64,000 nt of DNA from Companilactobacillus farciminis KCTC 3681 = DSM 20184 (GCF_002706745.1 NZ_CP017702.1:1240001-1304000); one strand, 5' to 3'; counted from the stretch's first letter, positions 1 through 8,861 are shown. The notes: a model not told the origin generated them from the letters alone. Numbers and translations are program-made.

Positions 1-2
1 TC

Positions 3-581
3 TTAATATTTCAAACGTTGTTATACAGTTACATCAGTATGTTGAATAAAAATCAGCGATTGAAAGCTAATTTAGCACACTCAGCTCACTCTGATGCTTT
101 GACGCAAGCTAAGAATTATGCTGCCTACGCGGATAAAATCGACAGCTTATTTCAAAATAGTCATCACAATCAATTGCACTTGTCGATGATGATGTTTGAT
201 ATTGACCACTTTAAACATATCAACGATACCTATGGACATTTAGCAGGGGATAAAGTTTTGCAGCAAGTGGTTGATGTTGTACAAACGGTTATTAATGAAA
301 ATGATTCAAGAATTGAGTTGTATCGGACGGGTGGAGAAGAGTTCAATGTTTTGCTTCCTAGTTATGACTTGGATGAAACACAAAAAATTGTACCTCAGAT
401 TTTTAACGCCCTGAATCATTTAGGAATCGACTTCAACGGACAACATATTGATTTCACGGTTTCAGTTGGTGTTTCTGAGATGTCAAAAAAAGATGATGAT
501 CCAAATGATTTTTATAAGCGAGTCGATGAGAATTTGTATCATTCAAAAACTAATGGTCGAATGCAAATTACAGCTAGATAA
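3..581 (+). CDS. GGDEF-domain protein, 5' end outside window
   Basis: The reading frame is open to the left edge, so this is the C-terminal part of a longer protein. It carries a GGDEF (diguanylate cyclase) domain: the D-x-D-x-F-K-x-I-N-D metal and substrate segment (DIDHFKHINDTYGH) and the signature GGEEF at bases 330-344. The RxxD inhibitory site normally found just before the signature is absent. Such domains make cyclic di-GMP from GTP; the missing N-terminus probably holds a sensor or membrane part. The domain ends close to the stop codon and a terminator follows at once, so nothing is co-transcribed downstream. The domain call is firm; enzymatic activity is inferred from the intact motif. 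Confidence 0.85.
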   Translation, partial: LIFQTLLYSYISMLNKNQRLKANLAHSAHSDALTQAKNYAAYADKIDSLFQNSHHNQLHLSMMMFDIDHFKHINDTYGHLAGDKVLQQVVDVVQTVINENDSRIELYRTGGEEFNVLLPSYDLDETQKIVPQIFNALNHLGIDFNGQHIDFTVSVGVSEMSKKDDDPNDFYKRVDENLYHSKTNGRMQITAR

Positions 582-585
582 AGAA

Positions 586-619
586 AAGGAAGAGTTGATT
601 GTCAGCTCTTCCTTTTTTT
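586..619 (+). terminator. intrinsic terminator after GGDEF gene
   Basis: A 13-bp stem (AAGGAAGAGTTGA pairing with TCAGCTCTTCCTT, one G-T wobble) with a 3-base loop is followed by a T run. Confidence 0.85.
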
Positions 620-656
620 GCGTATTTATTAAACTAGATAAAAATTGTCTACAGAA

Positions 657-1622
657 TTATGTTGTTTCTCTAACTATTAATTCCGTTTTTAAAAATAAAT
701 GGTTCTTTCTATGGTCGCTTTTACGTAATAGTTCTACTGCAGTATAACCTTCTTGAAATTTTGGTTGGTTAATTGTTGAAAGGGATGGACTAATAATTTT
801 TGACAAGACCGTATTATCAAATCCAATTACTGAAATATCTTCTGGAATTTTAAGATTATATTTTCTGGTTGCTGAAATTACTGCTGCTCCTAACGTATCT
901 GAAACACAAAAGAATGCATTGGGTCTGTTAAATGAATTAAGCATCTGGGAAACAATAGGATATGCTATATCGTAACTTATTGCAGGAAGTCCCATATTCC
1001 AATCTTCGTTATAATTCAAGTGATTTTCTGACAGTGCCTTCAAAAAGCCACGTTCTCTTTCCCTTGAATATTTAAAGGAGTGTGGGCCATTAAGAATTGC
1101 AATTTTATTTTTTCCAGAAGATATTAGTTGCTCTGTGGCAAGTTTAGCCGCTGCATAATCATCAATTGATATCGCCGGTAAATTAGATTCTATATTATAC
1201 TCACAACACTGTACGACTCTCGTATGTTTTGACAAAACGTTTAATAGTTTGGTTGGTAACTGATTCAACAAAATGATCCCATAAACTCTCAATTCATCAA
1301 TATAACTGACAAATCCATTAATGGTTTCATCGGTTATTTCTGTCTGATCTATTAATAATTTAAAGTTTGCTGCATTTGCTGCAGCTTTTGATCCTTCTAA
1401 AATTTCAGTATAAAAAATATTAGTAAGTTCAGGAACACTGACAATAATTAGATGCTTATTGTCATCGTCTTCATTTACTCTAAAATTTAAACTATCTATT
1501 GCTTCATCAACTTTCTTTGCAGTTTCTATGCTTACTTTAGACCTATGATTTAAAACTCGAGAGACTGTTGCAGGAGAAACATGAGCTTTTCTTGCAACTT
1601 GATATGCGTTTATCTTAACCAT
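657..1622 (-). CDS. LacI-family transcriptional regulator
   Basis: The N-terminus (residues 1-50, INAYQVARKAHVSPATVSRVL) is a classical LacI helix-turn-helix with hinge, followed by a periplasmic-binding-like effector domain of about 260 residues; about 321 residues is slightly short for the family. The ATG at 1622 is chosen because AGGAGG lies 7 bases upstream on the minus strand; an in-frame extension beyond it would swallow that site. The gene is divergent from a dehydrogenase/permease/isomerase operon starting at 1851 and most likely controls it in response to that operon's sugar. The effector is unknown. Confidence 0.9.
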   Translation of the reverse strand: MVKINAYQVARKAHVSPATVSRVLNHRSKVSIETAKKVDEAIDSLNFRVNEDDDNKHLIIVSVPELTNIFYTEILEGSKAAANAANFKLLIDQTEITDETINGFVSYIDELRVYGIILLNQLPTKLLNVLSKHTRVVQCCEYNIESNLPAISIDDYAAAKLATEQLISSGKNKIAILNGPHSFKYSRERERGFLKALSENHLNYNEDWNMGLPAISYDIAYPIVSQMLNSFNRPNAFFCVSDTLGAAVISATRKYNLKIPEDISVIGFDNTVLSKIISPSLSTINQPKFQEGYTAVELLRKSDHRKNHLFLKTELIVRETT

Positions 1623-1756
1623 TAGAAATCCTCCTAAAAAATCTTTACAATCTTTCAATATATTTCAAAAAATTGAGCAAAAACTAATTTGTGAAAATTT
1701 CCCAAACATCACCGCACACCCTTATTCCACGGTGAACAAAAGAAATTTTACCGTAA

Positions 1757-1781
1757 TGAAATATTTCAGAAATATTTGAAA
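1757..1781. promoter_or_regulatory. candidate operator, tandem TGAAATAT palindromes
   Basis: TGAAATATTTCA at 1757-1768 is a perfect 12-bp palindrome, followed directly by a degenerate second copy up to 1781. It lies in the divergent gap between the LacI gene and its presumed target operon. Binding by the LacI protein is an inference from position. Confidence 0.5.
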
Positions 1782-1790
1782 TTATTAAAA

Positions 1791-1804
1791 TGTAAGCGTT
1801 TGTA
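1791..1804 (+). promoter_or_regulatory. cre-like site (CcpA)
   Basis: TGTAAGCGTTTGTA matches the cre consensus TGWAARCGYTWNCW at 13 of 14 positions. It lies 46 bases upstream of the dehydrogenase start, so catabolite control of this operon is likely. It could also be read as a LacI-family operator, which has a similar shape. Confidence 0.6.
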
Positions 1805-1850
1805 AAATATTATAACACTTGTAATAAAAATTAATGCAGGGGGGACTCAA

Positions 1851-2906
1851 ATGATGAAGAAAATGATTACAGTAGGAATTATAGGTTGTGGTCGTATTTC
1901 TCAAACAAGACATATTCCAGAATATGCATCTAATGAGAATGTTAAAATCGGTGGTTATTTTGATTTTAATAAACAAAGAGCTGAAGATATCTCTAAACAA
2001 TATGGTGGAAAGGTATACGAAAGTGTTGAAGATATGTTTTCTGATGAAGAAATTGATGCCGTCAGTGTATGTGTAACTAATTCTGCTCATGCTTCTATCT
2101 CAATACAAGCACTCAATGCAGGAAAAGATGTACTTTGTGAGAAACCAATGGCAACAAGTTTAGAGGAAAGCGAAGAAATGGTTTGGACTGCAAAGAAGAA
2201 TCATAAGACTTTAATGATTGATCAAAATCAAAGATTTGCTAAAGCACATGTTCGGGCAAAAGAACTTTTAAAAGCTGGAGCAATTGGCAATGTATTAACA
2301 TTCAAGTCAACATTCGGCCATGGTGGACCTGAGACTTGGAGTATCGATGGAGGTCCTAATACTTGGTTCTTTGATAAAAATAAATCAAAGTATGGTTCTA
2401 TATTCGATTTAGGTGTTCACAAAATTGATTTGATTCAATTCTTAATTGAAAGCCCGGTTAAATCCGTTTCTGCTAAATTAGCTACTTTGGATAAAAGAAA
2501 CTCCGAGGGACAATTAATCAGTGTTGACGACAATGCTATCAGTATTTATGAATTAGAAAATGGTGTTATTGGTACTGTTACATCTAGTTGGACATACTAT
2601 GGCGAGGAAGATAACTCAACAATTATTTATGGTAGTAAAGGAATCATGAGAATTTACGATGATCCAAAGTATTCTATTGAGGTAATTTTAAAGGATGGTG
2701 AAAAAATCCTATATGATATTGATAAAATTCAAACTAATGATAATCAGACTAAATCTGGCGTAATGGATGAATTTATCTCCTCATTATTAGAAAAACGTGA
2801 ACCCTCAGCGGATGCTGGGTCGGTTATAAATTCAATGAGAGCAGTATTTGCAAGCATTGAATCAGATGAAACAGGTAAAAGAATTTCGATTTCTGGAACA
2901 AAATAA
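1851..2906 (+). CDS. Gfo/Idh/MocA-family oxidoreductase
   Basis: The N-terminal Rossmann fold starts with V-G-I-I-G-C-G-R-I-S (residues 8-17) and the family's EKP motif follows in DVLCEKPMA near residue 100; the catalytic-region segment GSIFDLGVHKIDL lies near residue 190. Family members oxidise or reduce sugar or cyclitol hydroxyls with NAD(P). The 351-residue length is typical. A G-rich ribosome site precedes the ATG. It is first in a three-gene operon with a sugar permease and a TIM-barrel isomerase, spaced by about 25-30 bases, which argues for oxidation of an imported sugar, glycoside or polyol. The exact substrate cannot be read from the sequence. Confidence 0.88.
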   Translation: MMKKMITVGIIGCGRISQTRHIPEYASNENVKIGGYFDFNKQRAEDISKQYGGKVYESVEDMFSDEEIDAVSVCVTNSAHASISIQALNAGKDVLCEKPMATSLEESEEMVWTAKKNHKTLMIDQNQRFAKAHVRAKELLKAGAIGNVLTFKSTFGHGGPETWSIDGGPNTWFFDKNKSKYGSIFDLGVHKIDLIQFLIESPVKSVSAKLATLDKRNSEGQLISVDDNAISIYELENGVIGTVTSSWTYYGEEDNSTIIYGSKGIMRIYDDPKYSIEVILKDGEKILYDIDKIQTNDNQTKSGVMDEFISSLLEKREPSADAGSVINSMRAVFASIESDETGKRISISGTK

Positions 2907-2930
2907 AAAACTACTCTAGGGGGAAAAACT

Positions 2931-3887
2931 ATGGCAATTCTTTTAGCATTAGTACCTTCGTTATGTTGGGGGTCCATCGGCCTATTCTCTACAAAATTTG
3001 GTGGTAATTCATCCCAACAAACTTTGGGCTTAACATTTGGTGGTTTGATTTTCGGTATTCTTACATACTTCATGTGGGTTTTACCACACAACTATGTAAT
3101 GAATAGCAAAATTATTTTAATTGGACTTATTTCAGGTATTTTATGGACAGTAGGACAAGGATTCCAATTTGTAGCTATTAAGTCAATGGGAGTTTCAAGA
3201 GCAGTTCCTTTATCAATGACTAGTCAAATTGTTGGTAACGCGCTTTTAGGAGCATCGATTCTTGGAGAATGGCAAGATGCTCAAACTTGGATTACAGGAA
3301 TAATTGGAATTATTCTAATTGTTATCGGGGCCGTCTGGATTCAAACTGAGGATAAGGATAAAAAAGGTGAAGATGACAAAAAGAAAAAATCTTTGAGTGG
3401 CTACGTTCCTCTAACCTTTTCTACATTAGGGTTTATGGGATATTTCATCGCACCTAAACTACTACAACGTTGGCTACACGTATCAGATGCGATTATCAAT
3501 GCAGACCATGGTGTGCAGTACATGATTTCTATTATTTTTCCACAATCAATTGGTATGGTAATCGGTGGATTTTTATTCGTGTACTTAATTACTCATGAAA
3601 CAAAAAATATGTTTAATTTATCGACTTGGAAAAACAGTATTACCGGTTTCATCTGGGCAATTGGTAATGTTGCAATGTTTATTTCCATCGCTAATCCTAA
3701 TCTTGGACAAGCTGTTTCATCAACATTAAGCTCATTAGGGTTTATCGTTGGAGCATTTGGTGGAATATTCATTCTTCATGAAACAAAAACGAGTCACCAA
3801 ATGAAATTAATTACGGCAGGTACGTTGATTGCAGTATTAGGTGCTGTTGTAATGAGTAACTTAAGTTTCTTTGCACAAATCATTTAA
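2931..3887 (+). CDS. GRP-family sugar permease (GlcU/RbsU-like)
   Basis: This 318-residue protein is almost entirely hydrophobic, with about ten predicted membrane helices and a charged cytoplasmic stretch (EDKDKKGEDDKKKK) near residues 140-155. The start MAILLALVPSLCWGSIGLFS and the internal repeat pattern are those of the glucose/ribose porter (GRP) family of the drug/metabolite transporter superfamily, which includes GlcU and RbsU and imports unphosphorylated sugar with protons. It sits between the dehydrogenase and the isomerase, so the substrate should enter unphosphorylated and be handled by those enzymes. Substrate identity is inferred only. Confidence 0.85.
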   Translation: MAILLALVPSLCWGSIGLFSTKFGGNSSQQTLGLTFGGLIFGILTYFMWVLPHNYVMNSKIILIGLISGILWTVGQGFQFVAIKSMGVSRAVPLSMTSQIVGNALLGASILGEWQDAQTWITGIIGIILIVIGAVWIQTEDKDKKGEDDKKKKSLSGYVPLTFSTLGFMGYFIAPKLLQRWLHVSDAIINADHGVQYMISIIFPQSIGMVIGGFLFVYLITHETKNMFNLSTWKNSITGFIWAIGNVAMFISIANPNLGQAVSSTLSSLGFIVGAFGGIFILHETKTSHQMKLITAGTLIAVLGAVVMSNLSFFAQII

Positions 3888-3916
3888 TTAATTGTATCGA
3901 AAGGAAGGATTTTATT

Positions 3917-4855
3917 ATGAAGTTTGGATTTTTAACAGGTTGTTTACAAAATATGACTCTTGAGGAGAAAATGAAGTATGCTCACGATGTTGGTTTTACA
4001 GCACTAGACGTTTCCTGTTGGCCTAGACAAAATACACGTGATTTTTCTGGAAGCGATATTGACGTTGAGAATCTAACTGACGATGATGTGAACGGCATTA
4101 AAGAACTACAGAAAAAATATGACATCGTATTTTCCAGTTTAGCCTATTATGATAATATGCTTGATCCAGATGACGATATCAGAAAATCCTATTCAGATCA
4201 TTTGGAAGCAGTTATTAAAGCCGCTGGAAGATTAGGAACACCTTTAGTAGGATGTTTTGTGGGAAAAGATCAAACAAAATCATTGTCAGAGAATTTTGAC
4301 GAATATGAAAAAGTGTTTACATATTTTGTTCAATTAGCAGAAGACAATAACGTAAAGCTAATGATTGAAAATTGTCCAATGCCAGGTTGGCAAGAAGATG
4401 GATTGCCTGGTACAATTTCATACTCACCAGAATTATGGGATGAGATGTTTAGAAGAATTCCAAGTAAAAGTATTGGACTGAATTTTGACCCATCTCATTT
4501 AGATTGGTTACATATTGACTATTTACAAGCTTTGCGTGATTACAAGGATAGAATTTTTCATATTGATGCAAAGGATATGATTGTCGATGAGGATAAGTTT
4601 AAATATTATGGGATTTTCGGCAAAAAGCTAAATCGTGAGCATCCGGAAGACTTAGGTTTTTGGACACCAGTAATTCCTGGACTAGGAGATATTAATTGGT
4701 CACAATTTTATAATGTAATGAGAGAAATTGGTTTTGATGATTGCTTCAGTATTGAACATGAAGATAGACGCTTTGCCGCAAATAATGAGGAAGTAGAAAA
4801 AGGATTAGAATATTCTTTCAATCATCTGAATCCTATAATTCATGATTTTAAATAG
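3917..4855 (+). CDS. sugar phosphate isomerase/epimerase-like TIM-barrel protein
   Basis: The 312-residue protein has the AP-endonuclease-2/xylose-isomerase-like TIM-barrel pattern: an N-terminal F-G-F-L-T strand, metal-ligand segments LMIENCP (Glu), NFDPSHLDW (Asp, His), FHIDAKD (His, Asp) and a late SIEHED segment. Such proteins isomerise or epimerise sugars and inositols, and some relatives cleave 3-oxo-glycosides. It is the last gene of the operon, 29 bases after the permease, preceded by GGAAGG. The pairing with a Gfo/Idh/MocA dehydrogenase suggests it works on the oxidised sugar. No specific name is justified. Confidence 0.82.
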   Translation: MKFGFLTGCLQNMTLEEKMKYAHDVGFTALDVSCWPRQNTRDFSGSDIDVENLTDDDVNGIKELQKKYDIVFSSLAYYDNMLDPDDDIRKSYSDHLEAVIKAAGRLGTPLVGCFVGKDQTKSLSENFDEYEKVFTYFVQLAEDNNVKLMIENCPMPGWQEDGLPGTISYSPELWDEMFRRIPSKSIGLNFDPSHLDWLHIDYLQALRDYKDRIFHIDAKDMIVDEDKFKYYGIFGKKLNREHPEDLGFWTPVIPGLGDINWSQFYNVMREIGFDDCFSIEHEDRRFAANNEEVEKGLEYSFNHLNPIIHDFK

Positions 4856-4931
4856 TCAATAATTATAATTTACTAATGAATCAGATGAATTCAATGGACT
4901 GTAACAACAAACGAAATATAAAATCCTTATT

Positions 4932-4962
4932 AAGCTGACCAAGAGGTTAGCTTATTTTTTAT
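4932..4962 (+). terminator. intrinsic terminator
   Basis: AAGCTGACC and GGTTAGCTT form a 9-bp stem (one G-T pair) with an AAGA loop, followed by a T run. It closes the dehydrogenase operon about 75 bases after its last stop codon. Confidence 0.85.
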
Positions 4963-5101
4963 TAATGAAAATATTGAGACTATGAAGAGTATATGAAAAA
5001 GCATATATTTATTAACTTATAAATAAAACTTTGCCAATAATTGAATATGACATTAACATATAAATATAAGAACCAATTTTTCAGTTCTGGGGGATCAACA
5101 A

Positions 5102-7873
5102 ATGCAAAATGATATATTAGAATACTTAGAAAATGAAACATCTTTTATTAATTTAGATGATATTAGCAGTATATTTACGGCAAATGATATAGCCAAAAAA
5201 TTCAGTATAAAAAGAAATACCGCAAGTCATTATTTAAACGAATTAAACAAAAGTGGAATTTTAATAAAAATTGAATCACGTCCCGTTTATTACTTTGATA
5301 AGAAGGTATTTGAGTCACAAAATTTTACATTAGATAAAACTGCTTATAAGTCTGTAGATTCTTTAAAAAATGAAAAACCAATGGTTCTCAATAAAAACAA
5401 TCTTTTTTCTATGTTAATTGGGCACGACAAGAGTTTAAAGCCAGTTATCGATCAAGTGGAGTCGGCCTTATACTATCCAGATAATGGATTACCTGTAATA
5501 TTTACAGGAGAAAGCGGTACTGGGAAGACCTATATGGTCCATTTAATTTACCAATACTGTTTAAATAATGGATTAATCGATGATGATGCACCATTTATTA
5601 CCGTGAACTGCGCACAATATGCTAATAATCCTGAACTCCTTACTAGTAATCTGTTTGGGTATGTAAAAGGAGCATTCACTGGAGCAACAGAAGATAAAAA
5701 AGGTGCATTCGAAAGTGCAGATAGAGGAATACTATTCTTAGATGAAGTACATCGTTTGAATTCCGAGGGACAAGAAAAATTATTTACTTTCCTAGATCAG
5801 GGTATTATCTATAGAGTTGGAGACACTAATAACCCTATAAAATTAAAAGTAAGATTATTTTTTGCTACAACAGAAAGTTTGAGTAGCGATTTCTTAACAA
5901 CCTTCGTTAGAAGAATTCCAATACAAATCAGTCTTCCCTCCCTTAACGATCGTAGTAGAGATGAAAGGCTTGAACTTATATATTCATTTTTCTTAAACGA
6001 ACAAAGGAAAATAAAGAAAGAAATCACTGTGACTGGTCAAGCTCTCAATTTATTATTGAATCAGTCTTATAAGGGAAACATTGGTGAATTAAAAAGCAAC
6101 ATCAAAGTAACTACTGCTAGAGCAATCTCTAAACAGATAAAAGACGAAACAATCAATATCAGTATTTATTCATTACCAAAAAAGGTTTTAATGGATGCTG
6201 ATAATACGAGTGAGCTATCCAAACAAGATTCAATTCATTTGACTAACGATACTAAATTAGAAGACTTATTAATTGAACAAAGGCCTCAACAGGAAAGAAT
6301 TATCAAATCCTACGAAAGAATAATACGAATATTTCAAAGAAATGATCAATCATTAGAAAATACAATCACTGAAATCAAGGAGGAAGTTGAAACACTTTTT
6401 GAATTTCTAATGTTTGAAACCGACTTCAAGGAAAACCATGAACCATTGACGTATTTAACCAAATACACAAGAAACATCTTAAATCAGATGGAATCTTCCT
6501 ACCAGATACATTTTAATGGTAATAGTGTATATGCAATAAGTTATTACATATTCCAGAGAATCAATTGTAATTGGACAGTAGAAGATGTTGAACTCAAAAA
6601 AATAATCATTAATTTGGAAGAGCAAGTCAAAGATTCCTTTCCAAATAGTTTCAATTATGTAAAAAGAATTTTACAATTATGTAAGCCAAAAATGGATATA
6701 GATATCCAACCAATGGACATAATAATATTGACACTTCATTTATCCAAAAATGAATGGAACAAAAAAGCAGGAATTCCTAAAGCAATAATTGTTGCTCATG
6801 GATATGCAACCGCCAGCAGTATCGCCGATGTAGTAAATACTTTCCTTAAAAAGGATCTATTTGAATCATTTGACATGCCAATAAATATTTCTCCAAGAGA
6901 AATAGCAGATGAAATACTCGATTACAGTAAAAAGAATGATATTTCAAATGGCTTAATTATCTTGGCAGACATGGGTTCATTAAAAGATATTTACCAATAT
7001 TTTCCAAGCCAAATAAAAGCGCCAATAGTAATAATGAATAATGTAACAACACCACTAGCTATAGCGGTTGGAGAACAAATTCAAAAAAAGTTATCCTTAA
7101 AAAAGCAAGTTGAACAATCGCTTAAGCAAACAAAAATGGATTATAAAATTATTTATCCAGATGTACATAAAGATAAAGTGATTATAACTACATGTCTAAC
7201 GGGAATTGGTACTGCTACTAAAATATCTTCTCTCATAGAAAGGAGTTTACCCAGTTCAATCTCATTAAAGGTACTACCTTATGATTTTGCTGCTCTAAAA
7301 GACAAGGGACAAGTTAAGACCTTGTCTTCAATGTATGATTGCCTAGGAATCATTGGAACCGACAATCCCAAAATGGAAAAGTTGCCATACATTTCTTTAG
7401 AGAACCTAATATCTGGGGAAGGAATAAATACGCTATGTTCATGGGTTTCGAATTACTTTAATCAAAAAGATTTGATTGAATTTAACGATAACATTATTCG
7501 CAATTTTTCTTTGGAAAAAGTCATGAATGTTGTTACCATCTTAGATACAGATAAAGTAGTTAAAGAAGTCGACGTTTTTCTTAAAAGAGTACAAGAAATA
7601 GGAGATTATCATCTAACCAATGCTAAAAAGTTAGCAATATATATACATGTTAGTTGCCTAATAGAAAGACTAGTTAGAAATTCTCCTATAAAACATTACG
7701 AGGGCTATTCAGAATTAGAAAAGTGTCAAAAAGATAAGCTAAATAAAATAAAATTAGCGTTTAGTGTCATAGAAAGCGATTATAGTGTCAAAGTTCCAAA
7801 ACCCGAAGTTGCATATGTTTATGATTTGATTTTTAGAAAGACCGACAATTCAACAAAAGATGAAGATTTTTAA
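5102..7873 (+). CDS. LevR-type sigma-54 activator with PRD and PTS domains
   Basis: The 923-residue protein reads, in order: winged helix-turn-helix (about 20-65), AAA+ sigma-54 activator domain (about 105-340) with Walker A GESGTGKT near residue 137, the sigma-54 contact loop GAFTGA near 190 and Walker B ILFLDEVHR near 210; a first PRD (about 400-540); an EIIA-mannose-like domain with AHGYATAS near 565; an EIIB-like segment; and a second PRD with YIHVSCLIERLVR near 850. This is the LevR/ManR/GfrR architecture: activity is set by PTS phosphorylation of the PRD and EIIA histidines. An intact GAFTGA loop means it should open a sigma-54 promoter, and one lies immediately downstream before the PTS operon. 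Confidence 0.93.
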   Translation: MQNDILEYLENETSFINLDDISSIFTANDIAKKFSIKRNTASHYLNELNKSGILIKIESRPVYYFDKKVFESQNFTLDKTAYKSVDSLKNEKPMVLNKNNLFSMLIGHDKSLKPVIDQVESALYYPDNGLPVIFTGESGTGKTYMVHLIYQYCLNNGLIDDDAPFITVNCAQYANNPELLTSNLFGYVKGAFTGATEDKKGAFESADRGILFLDEVHRLNSEGQEKLFTFLDQGIIYRVGDTNNPIKLKVRLFFATTESLSSDFLTTFVRRIPIQISLPSLNDRSRDERLELIYSFFLNEQRKIKKEITVTGQALNLLLNQSYKGNIGELKSNIKVTTARAISKQIKDETINISIYSLPKKVLMDADNTSELSKQDSIHLTNDTKLEDLLIEQRPQQERIIKSYERIIRIFQRNDQSLENTITEIKEEVETLFEFLMFETDFKENHEPLTYLTKYTRNILNQMESSYQIHFNGNSVYAISYYIFQRINCNWTVEDVELKKIIINLEEQVKDSFPNSFNYVKRILQLCKPKMDIDIQPMDIIILTLHLSKNEWNKKAGIPKAIIVAHGYATASSIADVVNTFLKKDLFESFDMPINISPREIADEILDYSKKNDISNGLIILADMGSLKDIYQYFPSQIKAPIVIMNNVTTPLAIAVGEQIQKKLSLKKQVEQSLKQTKMDYKIIYPDVHKDKVIITTCLTGIGTATKISSLIERSLPSSISLKVLPYDFAALKDKGQVKTLSSMYDCLGIIGTDNPKMEKLPYISLENLISGEGINTLCSWVSNYFNQKDLIEFNDNIIRNFSLEKVMNVVTILDTDKVVKEVDVFLKRVQEIGDYHLTNAKKLAIYIHVSCLIERLVRNSPIKHYEGYSELEKCQKDKLNKIKLAFSVIESDYSVKVPKPEVAYVYDLIFRKTDNSTKDEDF
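7762..7790 (+). promoter_or_regulatory. candidate upstream activator site (direct repeat)
   Basis: TAGTGTCA occurs at 7762-7769 and 7783-7790, a 21-base period (two helical turns), and an AGCG precedes each copy. The pair lies about 110-140 bases before the sigma-54 promoter, the usual distance for an enhancer of a LevR-type activator, but within the activator's own coding end. Assignment is inference. Confidence 0.35.
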
Positions 7874-7879
7874 AAAATT

Positions 7880-7909
7880 AACGGCGTGCCATTAAATTGG
7901 CACGCCGTT
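7880..7909. repeat. perfect 12-bp inverted repeat overlapping the -24 element
   Basis: AACGGCGTGCCA (7880-7891) and TGGCACGCCGTT (7898-7909) are perfect complements with a 6-base loop TTAAAT. The right arm contains the -24 box of the sigma-54 promoter. It also begins 6 bases after the regulator stop codon and could act as a terminator for the regulator transcript, although the T run after it is only three bases. Confidence 0.9.
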
Positions 7910-7913
7910 TGCT
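7897..7913 (+). promoter_or_regulatory. sigma-54 (-24/-12) promoter
   Basis: TTGGCACGCCGTTTGCT matches the RpoN consensus, with the invariant GG at 7899-7900 and GC at 7911-7912 separated by exactly 10 bases. Transcription should start near 7924, leaving a leader of about 20 bases before the EIIA start. It lies between a sigma-54 activator gene and a mannose-family PTS operon, the arrangement known for lev and gfr systems. Confidence 0.9.
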
Positions 7914-7945
7914 TATATAAAAGTGTAAAGGGGAGATGATCAAAT

Positions 7946-8365
7946 ATGGAAACAAGAATTATATTGGCATCTCATGGCAAATTTGCTTCTGGCATCTTAA
8001 GCTCTTTGAAATTGCTCTATGGGAGTACCGATTCTGTAACCGCAATGGATTGTTATATCGATCCAAAATATGATTTACAAAAAAATGTAAAGAAAGTGAT
8101 AGATGAAAATAGTAATAATAGACTACTGGTAATTACAGATATATTTGGTGGGAGTGTTAATAATGAATTTCTAAAATACATAAAAGAACCTAATTTTTAT
8201 CTAGTTTCTGGTTTGAATCTTCCATTTCTTTTAGAACTTATGACACAAATCACAGGAACCAGTGATTTAGAATCACTGATAAAACAAGTTTTAGATAATT
8301 CAAAAAAATCAATTCAATTTTGTAATGAAAGTATTAAGAAAATTAATAAGGAAGAAGATTTTTAA
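7946..8365 (+). CDS. PTS mannose/fructose/sorbose-family EIIA
   Basis: A 139-residue cytoplasmic EIIA-Man domain. The phosphorylated histidine is in LASHGKFASG (His10), and the second conserved segment VITDIFGGSVNNEF near residue 65 is present. It takes phosphate from HPr and passes it to the EIIB encoded next. The length is that of a stand-alone EIIA. A strong GGGGAGA ribosome site is 8 bases before the ATG. First gene of the sigma-54 driven operon; the four PTS subunits are separate proteins. Confidence 0.93.
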   Translation: METRIILASHGKFASGILSSLKLLYGSTDSVTAMDCYIDPKYDLQKNVKKVIDENSNNRLLVITDIFGGSVNNEFLKYIKEPNFYLVSGLNLPFLLELMTQITGTSDLESLIKQVLDNSKKSIQFCNESIKKINKEEDF

Positions 8366-8383
8366 TTTGAGGAGGGAAAAACA

Positions 8384-8842
8384 ATGATCGTATTAACTAG
8401 AGTTGATCACAGATTACTACATGGACAGGTTGCATTTTCTTGGACATCTCATTTATCAGCAAATTGCATATTGGTTGCAAATGATGCGGCAGCATCTGAT
8501 CAAACAAAAAAGACAATTATTAAATTGGGTAAGCCAAGTGGTGTCAAATTAGTTATTAAAGACATTGAAAATTCTATAAAGGCTATTAATAGTGGTGTAA
8601 CTGACAAATACAATCTCTTTATTGTTGTTGAAACCATCGATGATGCATACAAGCTTGTTAAAGGAGTAGACACCATTAAAGAACTTAATTTAGGTGGCAC
8701 CAAGTTTGAAGAAGGAAAGGAATCATTATCGAGTGCTGTATTTGTTACACCGGATGAAAAAAAGGAGTTAAATGATTTAGTTTCAGATGGAATAAGAGTC
8801 TATACACAGCAGGTTCCTACCGATAAGAAAAAAGATATCTAA
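8384..8842 (+). CDS. PTS mannose/fructose/sorbose-family EIIB
   Basis: A 152-residue EIIB of the mannose family with the canonical start I-V-L-T-R-V-D-H-R-L-L-H-G-Q-V; the conserved His near residue 14 in LLHGQV is the phosphate carrier. It transfers phosphate from EIIA to the sugar bound by EIIC/EIID. It follows the EIIA stop by 18 bases with its own GAGGAGG site. Slightly shorter at the C-terminus than the about 160-residue norm but without obvious damage. Confidence 0.93.
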   Translation: MIVLTRVDHRLLHGQVAFSWTSHLSANCILVANDAAASDQTKKTIIKLGKPSGVKLVIKDIENSIKAINSGVTDKYNLFIVVETIDDAYKLVKGVDTIKELNLGGTKFEEGKESLSSAVFVTPDEKKELNDLVSDGIRVYTQQVPTDKKKDI

Positions 8843-8861
8843 ATAAAAGGAGGAAATAATC

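Noticed and set aside
1785..2090. Minus-strand ORF of about 100 codons opposite the dehydrogenase gene
   Set aside because: Lies wholly antisense to a well-conserved gene and its promoter, has no family features and no ribosome site.
4856..5101. Possible riboswitch or T-box before the LevR-type gene
   Set aside because: Apart from the terminator of the previous operon I see no conserved box or nested hairpins; the leader looks like plain AT-rich promoter DNA.
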